From: an uncultured Coriobacteriaceae bacterium
GTDB taxonomy: Bacteria > Actinomycetota > Coriobacteriia > Coriobacteriales > Atopobiaceae
Direction: 5' to 3'
Assembly: GCA_902791035.1 (NCBI GenBank)
Contig: CADAUA010000012.1
Span: 1-64,000, forward strand
Length of the DNA stretch: 64,000 nt
The notes under the pieces are model-generated. The model searched no databases and was not told the DNA's origin. It saw nothing but the letters and a program-made list of their open reading frames with translations. A program made the translations under genes and the position numbers. Of the stretch, positions 15,646 to 24,769 are shown piece by piece (within the stretch, counting starts at the first letter, position 1; each line of letters starts with the position of its first letter).

Positions 15646-16548
15646 CTACAGCTCCGCGTCACGCGCGAAGAGCTCCGCCACCGGCTGGCCCGCCTCCTCC
15701 ACGGAGATGCCGTACTGGCCGATCCGCTCCGGCACGCCAAAGCGCCCGTGGTAGTCGCTGCCACCCGTCACGAAGAGCCCGTACTCGCGTGCAAGCTCGT
15801 GGGCCAGACGCTCGTGCTCGGGCGTGTGGGCATGGTGGTAGGCCTCGATGCCCTCAAGGCCGACCCCCACCAGATCGGGCACAGCGGACCAGGAGTCCAT
15901 CTGGCCAGGGTGTGCAAGCACGGGCACGCCACCGCTCTCGCGGATGGCGCGGACCGCCTCAAGCGTGTCCGGGTAGCTCACCTTGCGGCGGAAGAGCCCA
16001 TCCTTGGACGAGAAGAGCTCGTGGAAGATTCGGTCGTAGTCTGGGTCGTGCTTGGAGAGACCGGTCAGAGCCTCCATGATGTGCTGCTTGTAGAGCGTGG
16101 ATGAGGGGCCCGCCGCTGCGATCACGTCGTTCACGGTGATGGTGTGGCCGTGGTAGGAATAGCCGGTGCGCATGACCTGCCAGGCAAGCCAGAGGGTGTT
16201 TGCCGCGCGCTCGGTGCGGGTGAAGAGACAGACGCGCTCCACCGGCGTGGACTCGTCTGCCGTGGGCACCAGACCAAAGGCCAGCACGTGCACCTTGCGG
16301 CCCGTGGCAGGGTTGAGCGTGGAGACCTCCACGCCCGCCAGCACCGGAAAGCCGGCCCGCCGCGAGAGGGCGCGAATCTCCTGCAGGTGGGCCAGGGTGT
16401 CGTGGTCGGTCACGGCCATGCCGGAGAGCCCCTGCGCGCGGGCCTCGTCAATCAGCTCCCCCACGCTGAGGGACCCGTCCGAGAAGGTCGAGTGGGTGTG
16501 CAGGTCCAGCCTGCCTGGTGCAAGCGTCACGCGCTTCTCCCAACCCAT
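15646..16548 (-). CDS. PHP-domain phosphoesterase
   Basis: A 300-residue PHP protein: DLHTHSTFSDGS (residues 15-26), VTDHDT near 47, the VEVST glutamate, the VLAHPGQ histidine and GGSDYHGR near 268 give the trinuclear metal site. Close relatives are TrpH/YciV-type enzymes that hydrolyse 3',5'-nucleoside bisphosphates or RNA 5' ends. The gene starts seven bases after the DUF1349 gene, so both are probably cotranscribed. The exact substrate is an inference. Confidence 0.83.
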   Translation of the reverse strand: MGWEKRVTLAPGRLDLHTHSTFSDGSLSVGELIDEARAQGLSGMAVTDHDTLAHLQEIRALSRRAGFPVLAGVEVSTLNPATGRKVHVLAFGLVPTADESTPVERVCLFTRTERAANTLWLAWQVMRTGYSYHGHTITVNDVIAAAGPSSTLYKQHIMEALTGLSKHDPDYDRIFHELFSSKDGLFRRKVSYPDTLEAVRAIRESGGVPVLAHPGQMDSWSAVPDLVGVGLEGIEAYHHAHTPEHERLAHELAREYGLFVTGGSDYHGRFGVPERIGQYGISVEEAGQPVAELFARDAEL

Positions 16549-16555
16549 CGGCGTG

Positions 16556-17155
16556 TCAGTCCGGCTGCTGGCCGTCGTGCGCCAGCCATTTGCACTCGGT
16601 CACGTCCATGTGCGTGAACCTGGCCACGAACGACGAGTCCTCCGGGCTGCACGCGTACACGCCAAAGCGTACGGTGTCTGCGCCCTCCCACAGGTGGCAC
16701 ACGCGCATCTGCGAGAAGCGCTCCCCGTCCAGCGAGCATTCCACGCAGAAGTCATCCTCGCGCCGGCTCAGCCGATACCACATGGACCTGACGTCCGCGC
16801 TTATCTCCGTGGTGGCCCAGTCGGAGTAGCCATGGTTGGTCACCACGGTGCCCAGGTGCTGGAAGTCCTCGTTCTCGTACTCGATGGAGCCCTTGAGCCA
16901 GTTCTCGCTGTCCAGGTACAGCACAACGCCGCACTGGTCAAAGCGGTGCTTGCTCGCAAACTCCGTCCGCACCACAAAGGAGAAGTACCTCTCGTCTGTC
17001 TCCATCTGCAGCACCGGCGCGGTGTCGTTGCGAAAGTGATAGTAGGTCCGCTGCCACAGGTCCGTGTGCGGCGCGGTGGTTATCTCAATCTCGTCCGGCG
17101 TCACGCTGCACGCGGCTGGTTCCCTGGTCCACACCAGCTTGCTCACGTCAAACAT
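16556..17155 (-). CDS. DUF1349-family beta-sandwich protein
   Basis: A 199-residue protein of the DUF1349 (YesU/regulation-of-enolase-1-like) concanavalin fold. Diagnostic segments include WQRTYYHFRNDTAPVL, FDQCGVVLYLDSENWLKGS, IEYENEDFQHLGTVVTN and VRFGVYACSPEDSSF. There is no signal peptide, so it is cytoplasmic. The family is thought to bind sugars but has no agreed reaction. Start at ATG 17155 after GGAGGGGG; the open frame continues upstream but without family-like sequence. It leads the PHP gene in a two-gene unit and is divergent from the hydrolase at 17428. Confidence 0.75.
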   Translation of the reverse strand: MFDVSKLVWTREPAACSVTPDEIEITTAPHTDLWQRTYYHFRNDTAPVLQMETDERYFSFVVRTEFASKHRFDQCGVVLYLDSENWLKGSIEYENEDFQHLGTVVTNHGYSDWATTEISADVRSMWYRLSRREDDFCVECSLDGERFSQMRVCHLWEGADTVRFGVYACSPEDSSFVARFTHMDVTECKWLAHDGQQPD

Positions 17156-17427
17156 GCTCGGCCCCCTCCATCCTTCTCTGGGCGGTGTGCCCCTTACTCT
17201 ACTTCCCCATGTCGCTAGCGGCAAATGCACGCCTGTCCCACCATGCTCGCACGAGCGAATGCCCCACAGAGCCCAGAGGGAGCCTCCGCCCCAGACAAAC
17301 ATGCGTCCAAACGGGCGAAGGCCCCCACATCCGCCAACGACCCCATGGCAGATAATGTACGGGACCGCCAGACGCAGCGACGCACGGACATAAGACAGAC
17401 ACGCCAAGGGATGCGACGAGGGCCCAT

Positions 17428-18219
17428 ATGGTAAGACACTTTGAGATCAGCGCCGGCAGCGTCACCATAGCCGGCAAGGTATTTGGCCAAGACCTCTCGA
17501 AGACCGCGCCGTGCATCATACTGTGCCACGAGTTTGGTCTCTCCATGCGCTCCACCACGCGATACGCGCTCAGACTGTGCCAGCGAGGCTACCAGGTGCT
17601 TGTCTTTGACTTTCCGGGATCCGGTGCTGGCAGAAGCCGAGGACGCAGCAGCACGGAGGCAAGCGTCCTCACCGAGGTGGCCGACCTCCAGACGGTATTT
17701 GAGTACGCGTGCACGCAGCCCTTTGTGGACAAGAGCCATATTGTGCTTGCCGGCGCCTCGCAGGGCGGGCTGGTGGCGGCCCTCCTGGCCGCGCGCCACG
17801 CCAGTCAGATTGAGAAGCTCGTCCTCTACTACCCCGCGCTGAACATTCCAGACGACGCCCGGCGCGGCAACATGCTTGGAACCCACATAGACCCCAACCG
17901 CATTCCAGACACGTTCCGCGTGATGGGCTACGTACGTTTGGGGCGCCGCTATGTCACCGATGCCCAGGCTCTGGACCCGTGGAAGGAGATCGGGAAATAC
18001 GCGGGACCCGTCCTCATCTGCCACGGGGCAGACGACAAGATCGTGGACATCTCCTATGCCAGAAGAGCCGCAGCAGAGTACCCCGACGCGACACTGGTGG
18101 AACTCCCTGGCGCCGGGCACCTGTTTGCGGCACCGTGGACCGTGGACAGGGCGGTCGACGTCACGTTTGGTTTCCTGTCTGGAGACACATCCCCCGCCAC
18201 GCGACCAGCTCGGTCGTAG
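17428..18219 (+). CDS. Alpha/beta hydrolase (esterase-like)
   Basis: A 263-residue serine hydrolase. The nucleophile elbow is GASQGG (near residue 111), the acid is in HGADDKIVD and the base in GAGHLF. ILCHEFGLSMRS is the oxyanion segment and FDFPGSGAGRSRG is a typical strand-4 loop. Related proteins act on small esters or peptides; substrate unknown. Start at ATG 17428 with GAGGG upstream. A gap of 125 bp separates it from the SDR gene, so cotranscription is possible but not shown. Confidence 0.8.
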   Translation: MVRHFEISAGSVTIAGKVFGQDLSKTAPCIILCHEFGLSMRSTTRYALRLCQRGYQVLVFDFPGSGAGRSRGRSSTEASVLTEVADLQTVFEYACTQPFVDKSHIVLAGASQGGLVAALLAARHASQIEKLVLYYPALNIPDDARRGNMLGTHIDPNRIPDTFRVMGYVRLGRRYVTDAQALDPWKEIGKYAGPVLICHGADDKIVDISYARRAAAEYPDATLVELPGAGHLFAAPWTVDRAVDVTFGFLSGDTSPATRPARS

Positions 18220-18344
18220 ACGGCCGTCGCCTGGCCACGCGCGAGTCACCCTTTTGTCCGACACTTTTGCGATTCTGTTCTTCTCGACGTGCCATCCGCC
18301 CCCTAGCATCCTTGCCACTACTGCAACGGATGCGAGGAGGACGC

Positions 18345-19112
18345 ATGGGCAGGCTAGACAACAAGGTCGCAATCATCACAGGAGCTACCAGCGGCATGGG
18401 CAGGGCGGCGGCGGAGCTCTTTGCCCAGGAGGGTGCCAAGGTGGTAGCCGTCGGAACCAACCCCAAGAGGCTGCAGGCGCTGGAGGACCTCAGGGACCCG
18501 TCCATAGTGCCGCTCAAGGCCGACGTGTCCTCCGCAAAGGACTGGGACCGCATCGTGGCCTGCGCGCTCGACAGCTTTGGCAAGGTCAACGTGCTTGTGA
18601 ACAACGCCGGCCTCTCCCTTGGCCCCCACGGCGTCCTCGACACCACCGAGGAGGAGTGGGACCGCATCATGGACGTCGACCTCAAGGGCTGCTGGCTGGG
18701 CATGAAGGCCTGCATCCCCCACATCATCGAGCAGGGCGGCGGCTCCGTGGTCAACACCTCCTCTACCGGCGGCCTCATGGGCGGCATCGCCGATGGCGGC
18801 AGCGCGGCCTACGCCGCGGCAAAGGGCGGAGTTCGCATCCTCTCCAAGCACGCGGCCAACGAGTTTGGCAAGCAGGGCGTGCGCGTCAACTCCGTCCACC
18901 CCGGCACCACCATGACGGGCGGCTCCGGCGGCAACTACTCCCAGGAGCAAATCGAGGCCTTCACCCGCATGCTCGCAGCCGAGACCCCACTCAACATGCT
19001 GGCAGCCGAGCCCATCGACATCGCCTACCTCTACCTCTACCTGGCAAGCGAAGAGGCCCGCTTCGTGACGGGCGCCGAGTTTGTGATTGACGGCGGCCTC
19101 ACCAGCCACTAG
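18345..19112 (+). CDS. SDR family oxidoreductase
   Basis: A 255-residue classical short-chain dehydrogenase: TGATSGMG cofactor motif at residues 12-19, NNAG near residue 88, catalytic Ser in NTSSTGG, and YAAAK Tyr/Lys near residue 155. The C-terminus has the FVTGAEFVIDGG motif. The start follows GAGGAGG by four bases. Neighbouring TetR gene 130 bp downstream may regulate it. Substrate cannot be assigned; cyclohexanol- or hydroxysteroid-type dehydrogenases share this architecture. Confidence 0.86.
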   Translation: MGRLDNKVAIITGATSGMGRAAAELFAQEGAKVVAVGTNPKRLQALEDLRDPSIVPLKADVSSAKDWDRIVACALDSFGKVNVLVNNAGLSLGPHGVLDTTEEEWDRIMDVDLKGCWLGMKACIPHIIEQGGGSVVNTSSTGGLMGGIADGGSAAYAAAKGGVRILSKHAANEFGKQGVRVNSVHPGTTMTGGSGGNYSQEQIEAFTRMLAAETPLNMLAAEPIDIAYLYLYLASEEARFVTGAEFVIDGGLTSH

Positions 19113-19137
19113 GACCTAGGCAGCCGTGGTTCTTTCC

Positions 19138-19172
19138 CGCCCCGCTTCCCCCCAACAGCGGGGCGGCTCTTC
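19138..19172 (+). terminator. Hairpin terminator after SDR gene
   Basis: Ten-base stem CCGCCCCGCT / AGCGGGGCGG followed by CTCTTCCTCT; moderate pyrimidine tract. Confidence 0.6.
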
Positions 19173-19244
19173 CTCTCAAGGCGCCATAGCGCACACAGTG
19201 CCAGAATTGATGCCACGCAATCCTGTGCGGGAGAGGTGGCGCGT

Positions 19245-19790
19245 ATGTCCCAAAGAAGCGCGGCCCAGACCAAGGCCCTTATCATCCAAGAGTTCCTCCA
19301 CCTTGTCGAGACGGGGCATAAGCCGCCCAAGGTGGCCGATCTCTGCCGTGCCGCGGGCATAAGCCGTTCAACCTTCTACTTCTATTACCAAGACGCGACC
19401 GCAGTCCTGGATGAGCTTGAAGACGACTTCCTTGCCCACACGCCCTTCATGCTCTTCTCCGGCAACCGAGAGGCCCTCCGCTCCCAGCTGCAGGAATCCA
19501 TTGCCTATGTGCATGCAAACCGCCGCGTCTTCTGCGTCCTCTACGAACAGGGGCGGCTGACCGACAAGGTTCTTGACAAGTCCGAGAGGTTCATGGCCAT
19601 GCGGGCGGGCAGTGACTCCCCCACGCAGGGCCTCGTTACCGCCTATTGCTGCACCGGCACCTATCGTGTTGTCTACGACTGGCTGTCCAAGGGCCTTGCA
19701 CTCAGCGAGGACCAGGTGGTAGGCATTCTGCTCGAGCTGCTCGTCAATGCCAACAGGGCAAATCGGGCCCTTACCTCGCAAGAAGTGTGA
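19245..19790 (+). CDS. TetR/AcrR-family transcriptional regulator
   Basis: A 181-residue regulator. The N-terminal helix-turn-helix reads PKVADLCRAAGISRSTFYFYYQDATAVLDEL, the standard TetR DNA-binding domain, and the rest is an all-helical ligand domain. The ATG at 19245 is preferred over GTG 19236 because GGGAGAGG lies at ideal spacing. It follows the SDR gene, which is the first candidate target. The ligand is unknown. Confidence 0.82.
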   Translation: MSQRSAAQTKALIIQEFLHLVETGHKPPKVADLCRAAGISRSTFYFYYQDATAVLDELEDDFLAHTPFMLFSGNREALRSQLQESIAYVHANRRVFCVLYEQGRLTDKVLDKSERFMAMRAGSDSPTQGLVTAYCCTGTYRVVYDWLSKGLALSEDQVVGILLELLVNANRANRALTSQEV

Positions 19791-19832
19791 CTCATATGGA
19801 GGGAGCGGCGCCCGCCGCGACTCGCCTGGCCA

Positions 19833-20711
19833 TCACAGCCCCACTTGCGCGACACCGTACTCTGCTTGGCTCTGCGAGAAGCCGTCGTTCGTCAGCCGTT
19901 CCAGCAGCTCGTCGCGTGTGTATCCGTCGTTGTAGTCCAACCAGTCCTGGGCATCCTCCGCAGCCTCGGCATACCAATCCACCTGCACGTTCTGCATGGC
20001 GTAGTCTATCTGGTCCGGCGTGAACTTCTCGTAGTCCAGCATCTCGTAGAGGTGCTCGCTCGAAATCCCTATGTGGTCCACGTAGCTCTGCGCGGACTGC
20101 AGGGCTTCGGCGCTCCAGTCCGCGCCCACATTGTCCGCCGCGTAAGTAGCGTTCTTCTCGCCGTATCCCTCGTATTCGAGTTGCTCCACCAAGCCATCAT
20201 GCGAGAAGGCGCCAGACTCGATGTAGCCCTGAGCCTGAGAGAGCGCCTCCTCGGGGGTGTCGTCAACTGACGGGGAAGCCTCTTGGTCCGAAGCGTCGTC
20301 AAAGGCGTCGTCAAGAACCGAGGAGAGCTCGTCCGCACCGGAATCGAGAAGCTCGGAGGCCCCATCCGCCACGCACGACACGAGGCCTATGACCAGGTCG
20401 ACCGCCATGCCGGCAACGAGGAGAAGCACGACGAGCTGGGCCAGCCGATGTCGGTTCTTCGCTTGAGCATCCTCGCCCACCACAACTCCGGGCTCAGCCT
20501 GTGGCTCCCCTGCCTCCTCGTGCGACTGCGGGATGCCCTCAGGCTCCCAGGACCAGGTGTCCGTCTCCGCCGCCGAACCCGTCGGCTCCTGTGTATCGTC
20601 TGCCTGGGGCCGACCCGTGTCCTCCAGCTCCGTGACCGCAAGCGGCGCCCCGCAGCGTATGCAGTACTTCCTGTCGGGGCCGTTCACGCGACCGCATCTG
20701 GGGCATTCCAC
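19833..20711 (-). CDS. Zinc-ribbon membrane protein with Ltp-type repeats
   Basis: A 292-residue protein in three parts: an N-terminal zinc ribbon (CPRCGRVNGPDRKYCIRCG), an acidic linker followed by one transmembrane helix (LAQLVVLLLVAGMAVDLVIG), and a C-terminal region with three repeats of the Ltp lipoprotein type (ALSQAQGYI, ALQSAQSYVDH, AAEDAQDWLD, each followed by a segment ending in YAxxNV/QV). Ltp domains occur in phage superinfection-exclusion lipoproteins and in many surface proteins. The start is the GTG at 20711 behind GGAGAAGGAG. It is probably anchored with the repeats outside; its job here is unknown. Confidence 0.75.
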   Translation of the reverse strand: MECPRCGRVNGPDRKYCIRCGAPLAVTELEDTGRPQADDTQEPTGSAAETDTWSWEPEGIPQSHEEAGEPQAEPGVVVGEDAQAKNRHRLAQLVVLLLVAGMAVDLVIGLVSCVADGASELLDSGADELSSVLDDAFDDASDQEASPSVDDTPEEALSQAQGYIESGAFSHDGLVEQLEYEGYGEKNATYAADNVGADWSAEALQSAQSYVDHIGISSEHLYEMLDYEKFTPDQIDYAMQNVQVDWYAEAAEDAQDWLDYNDGYTRDELLERLTNDGFSQSQAEYGVAQVGL

Positions 20712-20870
20712 GCAAGCTCCTTCTCCAGGCAAACACCAACAACCAGCATATGACATTGTTGGCGGCCGAATGTACGGAGAAGGTCAGCAGCCACACGGGG
20801 GCGGGCGCACGACATCCCTCCGTCGCGCGCCCGCCAACATTCAACGCATGATACTCAGAACAAGAACCGG

Positions 20871-21773
20871 CTAGGAGATGACCTCGCCGAACCACTTGGT
20901 CTCGATCTCGTCCTGGGTGCCGTCCTCCTTGATCTCCTTGAGGGCCTTGTTGATGGCCTCGGTGAGCTTGGGGTTGTCCTTGGAGATGACCACGCCGTAC
21001 TGCTCGCCAGTCGGGATCTCGCCGCCGTCGGGAATCATGAGGTCGCTGTAGGCGATCTTAATCTCGTAGCTGATCACGGGCAGGTCAGAGACACAGGCGT
21101 TGTAAAGCCCGGTCTGTACGCCCGTGAGAGCCTGGATGATATCGTCTAGCGGCACGATCGTTGCGTTGGGCAGGTTCTCCTCTGCCCAGGACTCGCCGGT
21201 GGTGCCGGACTGGACGGCGATCTGCATGCCCTCGGCGTTGAGGGCCTCCGCCGTGGTCGCAGTGGAGTCGGTGCGCACGCAGATGGCCTGGTTGGAGTCC
21301 AGGTAGGGGTCGGACATGTCGACCTCCTTCTCGCGGTCGGGGGTGATGGAGATAGCGCCCAGCGAGACGTCGGCCTTGCCGCCCTGCTTGATGGTGGGGA
21401 CGATGGTGTCGAACTGCACGGAGGGCAGGATGTTCTGCTCAAGCCCCAGCTTGTCGCAGATGGCCGCGTACATGTCGACGTCAAACCCCTCGAACTCGCC
21501 CGTGCCCTCCTTCATGGACACGAAGGGCGGGAAGTAGAAGTTGGAGATCATCGTGAGCTTGCCCGGCTCCACGAGGGTGTACTCCTCGGAGCTGGAATCG
21601 GCGCTGCTCGCGGAATCGGAGCTGGAGCTCGAGTCGGAGGAGCCGGAGTCGGAGGAGCTCGAACCGCCGCAGGCTGCAAGGCCCAGAAGCCCCGCCGCGC
21701 CAAGGGCACCGGCACCGACCTTGAGGAACGAGCGACGCGACATGCGGTTCTTGTCGAAGTTGGTCTCCTGCAT
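20871..21773 (-). CDS. Amino-acid ABC transporter binding lipoprotein (orphan)
   Basis: A 300-residue family 3 solute-binding protein. SRRSFLKVG at residue 12 is a twin-arginine motif, LAAC is the lipobox, and a Ser/Asp-rich linker follows. FYFPPFVSMKEGTGEFEGFDVDMYAAI, TIVPTIKQGGKADVSLGAISITPDREKEVDMSDPY and the C-terminal WFGEV are typical of polar amino-acid binding proteins. No permease or ATPase gene is adjacent; it may serve the importer at 36-38 kb or one outside the window. Start MQETNFDKN is chosen by the AAGGTG site and signal position. Confidence 0.85.
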   Translation of the reverse strand: MQETNFDKNRMSRRSFLKVGAGALGAAGLLGLAACGGSSSSDSGSSDSSSSSDSASSADSSSEEYTLVEPGKLTMISNFYFPPFVSMKEGTGEFEGFDVDMYAAICDKLGLEQNILPSVQFDTIVPTIKQGGKADVSLGAISITPDREKEVDMSDPYLDSNQAICVRTDSTATTAEALNAEGMQIAVQSGTTGESWAEENLPNATIVPLDDIIQALTGVQTGLYNACVSDLPVISYEIKIAYSDLMIPDGGEIPTGEQYGVVISKDNPKLTEAINKALKEIKEDGTQDEIETKWFGEVIS

Positions 21774-21984
21774 AGACAAACACCTTCCCTTATCCGTTGT
21801 TGAGAAACGTACTAGGGTTAGTTTGCCCCGCCACAGCGGCAACGGGCCGCGCACCAGACAAAACGTAACGCTATTGCAGCATCAGTTAATAAAGCGATGC
21901 CACTTCCGTTCACCGGCCCGACACAATGGGTCCGACCGACGGATACCGTCAGCCGGGTTCGCAGGATCCCGCAGGCAACAAGCC

Positions 21985-22761
21985 CTACAGGTCGCGATAG
22001 TCCACCAGGCGCAGCCCGTCCACGCCCTCGAGCCATGCGCGCAGGTCAGGGTCGATAAGGGCCTCCACCTCCTTGGTGCGGTTGACCGTGAGCGAGGAGT
22101 GCGTGAGGATGAACTCGTCCAGATAGCCGGGATGGAAGATCATGACCACGTTCTCGCCGTCCGCCATGCCCGCCACGGTACGGCGGACGAAGTCGCGCGG
22201 GTCGTACTTGTCGGGCGGGAGCATGTCCTCGCAGGCCATCCGCACGGGCGTTGTGCCAAAGGTCACCGTGGCCGTGGGGTCAAAGGAAACCTTCTGTTCG
22301 CGGAGGCCATGGCGCTCGGCCACGATTGAGATGGCGCGGTTGAGGTTCGCAGACGCAACGGCATGCGCCTCGAAGTAGTCGGGCTCGCGGCCCACGAGCT
22401 CCAGGAAGCGCGTGTGCTGGGCCTCGATCTCCAGGCAGGCCTGGTCCAGGTCCACGAAGTCCATGCCCTCCTTGAAGGCGGAGCGGTACTCCCGGCTGCT
22501 CCTGAACTGCCCGTCCGGGCCTACCAGGCTGGGGATGAGGGCGGAATCGGCGCAGGGGGTGCCCAGGCACACGTTGGTGTGCTGGCCCACGGCCACGTCC
22601 AAGCCTCTCTCGCTCAACCAGGCAAGGCCGCGCACAGCCTCCGGCATGTTGGGCATGAGGCCCACCGAGCGTACGAGCCCATCGCGCACCGCGCGGACGA
22701 TACCCAGGTTGACCGCGTACGAGTAGCCGAGGTCGTCGGCCCTTATCACCAGCTGCTTCAT
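21985..22761 (-). CDS. ChbG/YdjC-family carbohydrate deacetylase
   Basis: A 258-residue protein with the YdjC metal motif IRADDLGYS at residues 6-14, the HTNVC histidine near 62 and the EAHAVAS histidine near 127. The family removes acetyl groups from N-acetylated oligosaccharides such as diacetylchitobiose in the cytosol. GGAGG lies seven bases before the ATG. No sugar transporter or PTS gene is next to it, so the natural substrate is uncertain. Confidence 0.82.
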   Translation of the reverse strand: MKQLVIRADDLGYSYAVNLGIVRAVRDGLVRSVGLMPNMPEAVRGLAWLSERGLDVAVGQHTNVCLGTPCADSALIPSLVGPDGQFRSSREYRSAFKEGMDFVDLDQACLEIEAQHTRFLELVGREPDYFEAHAVASANLNRAISIVAERHGLREQKVSFDPTATVTFGTTPVRMACEDMLPPDKYDPRDFVRRTVAGMADGENVVMIFHPGYLDEFILTHSSLTVNRTKEVEALIDPDLRAWLEGVDGLRLVDYRDL

Positions 22762-22823
22762 GAGTTGCCTCCAAACCAAGGGGCCGGCCACGCCGGCCGG
22801 TCCTACCATGATACTTGCTGTAG

Positions 22824-22929
22824 GGGGTCTGGCCTTTTGTCACCGGGGTCTGACCTTCTGTCACGTCTGACCAGGATAGCGCGCTCGATGCACCAAGAAT
22901 GGCCTCTCGGAGGGCCTGTTTTGGTGCAT
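22824..22929. repeat. 20-bp tandem repeat and a hairpin
   Basis: GGGGTCTGRCCTTYTGTCAC occurs at 22824-22843 and 22845-22864. A separate hairpin with arms ATGCACCAA (22888) and TTGGTGCAT (22921) and an inner GGCC pair follows. The stretch 22762-23069 has no gene. TGGTATAGT at 23015-23023 is a possible extended -10 for msrA; the same TGGTATAGTCG occurs before the phosphatase gene at 25289. Confidence 0.6.
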
Positions 22930-23069
22930 ATGGCGCGGAATCTCCAGTTCGGCGGTGCAAGTAGCGCGGAATCCCAAAGTCTGTACGACCGCATGGCCTG
23001 CCTGCACTTGTCGCTGGTATAGTCGTGCGGCAGAGACCCGGCGAAAGAAGACCTGGCAGGAGGAGACCC

Positions 23070-23621
23070 ATGGCGGAGACGAGCGAGCGCACGATCTACC
23101 TGGCAGGAGGCTGCTTCTGGGGAATCGAGCACCTCATGAAGGCCCTCCCCGGCGTCACGGACACCCAGACCGGCTACGCCAACGGCACGGGCACCGACCC
23201 CGCCTCCCAGGCCACCTACAAGCAGGTGTGCTCGGACACCACGGGCTTCCGCGAGACGGTGCGGGTCCGCTACGACCCCGCGCACATCACTCTGGACCAC
23301 ATCCTCTACGCCCTCCTCGAGGTCATAGACCCCACCCTGCGCAACCGCCAGGGGGCGGACGTGGGCACCCAGTACCAGGCGGGCATCTACTGGGGGCCGG
23401 GCGACGACACGACCGCAGCCGACGTGCAGCGCGTGTGCGCCTTCGAGGCGGCCCGCCACCCGGGCTTTGCCGTGGAGGTCAAGCCGCTCGAGAACTTCTT
23501 CGAGGCGGAGGAGTACCACCAGGACTACCTGGACAAGCACCCCGACGGCTACTGCCACGTGCCCGCGGCCACGATCGAGCAGCTGCGGACGCTGGACTTC
23601 GACGAAGGCCACTACCGCTGA
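23070..23621 (+). CDS. msrA: Peptide-methionine (S)-S-oxide reductase MsrA
   Basis: A 183-residue MsrA with the catalytic GGCFWG motif at residues 13-18 and the TGYANG, QVCSDTTGF (usually EVCTGxTGH) and PLENFFEAEEYHQDYL segments. It reduces methionine-S-sulfoxide in oxidised proteins. In the QVCSDTTGF loop the usual TGH reads TGF. No C-terminal resolving-cysteine tail is apparent beyond GYCHV. Start at ATG 23070 after AGGAGG. Monocistronic with a possible TATAGT -10 at 23018. Confidence 0.92.
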   Translation: MAETSERTIYLAGGCFWGIEHLMKALPGVTDTQTGYANGTGTDPASQATYKQVCSDTTGFRETVRVRYDPAHITLDHILYALLEVIDPTLRNRQGADVGTQYQAGIYWGPGDDTTAADVQRVCAFEAARHPGFAVEVKPLENFFEAEEYHQDYLDKHPDGYCHVPAATIEQLRTLDFDEGHYR

Positions 23622-23679
23622 TCGCCCGACGGGCAGTACCCGCGGCGCCTGCGAGACCGTGCCGCGGGCGTCACCACCG

Positions 23680-24687
23680 CTACCCCTCGAAGGGCACCAC
23701 GTCGGCCACGGCCGTGGCCGGGTCTATCCGCACGCCGCCCCTGTCCAGGTCGATAAGGACGTACCTGTTGTTGCCCATGCCCAGCTCCTTCATGTAGGTC
23801 AGCTGGCGCAGGCCGTGGCGGCTCTCCATGCGCTCCACCAGGTCGTGGTGCTGGTCCTCCCTCATCGCGTACACGAGATCCACGCAGGCCTGGTCGAGGG
23901 CCAGGATGTCTGTGGAAGAGAGGATGCCCACGTTGGGCGTCACCACGGGCTGGGCGTGAATGCCCTCGCAGTCACAGGACACAGACATGTTGCGCATGAC
24001 GTTCACGTAGGTGATGGCCCGGCCATCCGAGCTGAACCAGTCCACCGTGGCCTTGGTGGACTCGGTCATGCGCTCCATGAACTCCTCCTTGGCGATGGAC
24101 CACTGGCCCTGGCCAGGCCAGGTGTGGATGTCGCGCTTGCCTATGCGCCCGTCCGCACAGCCGATGCCGATGTTCTTGTTCGACCCACCGAAGCCGCCCT
24201 GCACGTGACCCTTGAAGTGGGTGAGCACCACCAGCGTGTCGTAGTCCAGCATGTGCGACCCCACGGTCATGTGGTCAAACCACTTGCCGCCGCGCACGGG
24301 CAGCTCGGCCGTACCCTCCTCGTCCATGATGTCCACGGGACAGAAGGTCCAGCCGTTCACGCGCAGGGTCTCGCGGTGCTGCTCGGTGGTGTAGCGATCA
24401 CCCTCGTAGTAGGTGTTCGTCTCCACGATGGAGGAATCGGCGAGCTCGGGCTCGGCCTCGCGCAGCTCCTGGACCCAGGGACGGGGGATGATGTTCGGCC
24501 CGTGCTGCTCGCCCGTGTGGAGCTTGAGGCCCACCTTGCCATGCACGTGGGCCCTCACCTGCTCGTAGGCCAGCTGCAGACCCGCCGCGGAGAGGTCGCG
24601 GGTGAAGTAGACGATGGACTCGTTGCCCGTGCGCTCGTTGTAGGGGACGTACTTGTTGCCGTCTGTTCCTGCCTGTGGAGTCGCCAT
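23680..24687 (-). CDS. DUF362-domain protein
   Basis: A 335-residue DUF362 protein. Recognisable parts are VGLKLHTGEQHGPNIIPRPWVQEL, the SHMLDYDTLVVLTHFKGHVQGGFGGSNKNIGIGC segment and the CDCEG cysteines. Proteins of this family are widespread in anaerobes, often next to Fe-S proteins; no reaction is established. This copy lacks an obvious ferredoxin CxxCxxC module. Start at 24687 after AAGGAAGGAC. Single gene. Confidence 0.78.
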   Translation of the reverse strand: MATPQAGTDGNKYVPYNERTGNESIVYFTRDLSAAGLQLAYEQVRAHVHGKVGLKLHTGEQHGPNIIPRPWVQELREAEPELADSSIVETNTYYEGDRYTTEQHRETLRVNGWTFCPVDIMDEEGTAELPVRGGKWFDHMTVGSHMLDYDTLVVLTHFKGHVQGGFGGSNKNIGIGCADGRIGKRDIHTWPGQGQWSIAKEEFMERMTESTKATVDWFSSDGRAITYVNVMRNMSVSCDCEGIHAQPVVTPNVGILSSTDILALDQACVDLVYAMREDQHHDLVERMESRHGLRQLTYMKELGMGNNRYVLIDLDRGGVRIDPATAVADVVPFEG

Positions 24688-24769
24688 GGTGCCCGTCCTT
24701 CCTTGCGTGGGGTCGATGCTCTCCGATCGATGAGCCCATTATCCCACGAACTAGACAGGTGTACGACAT

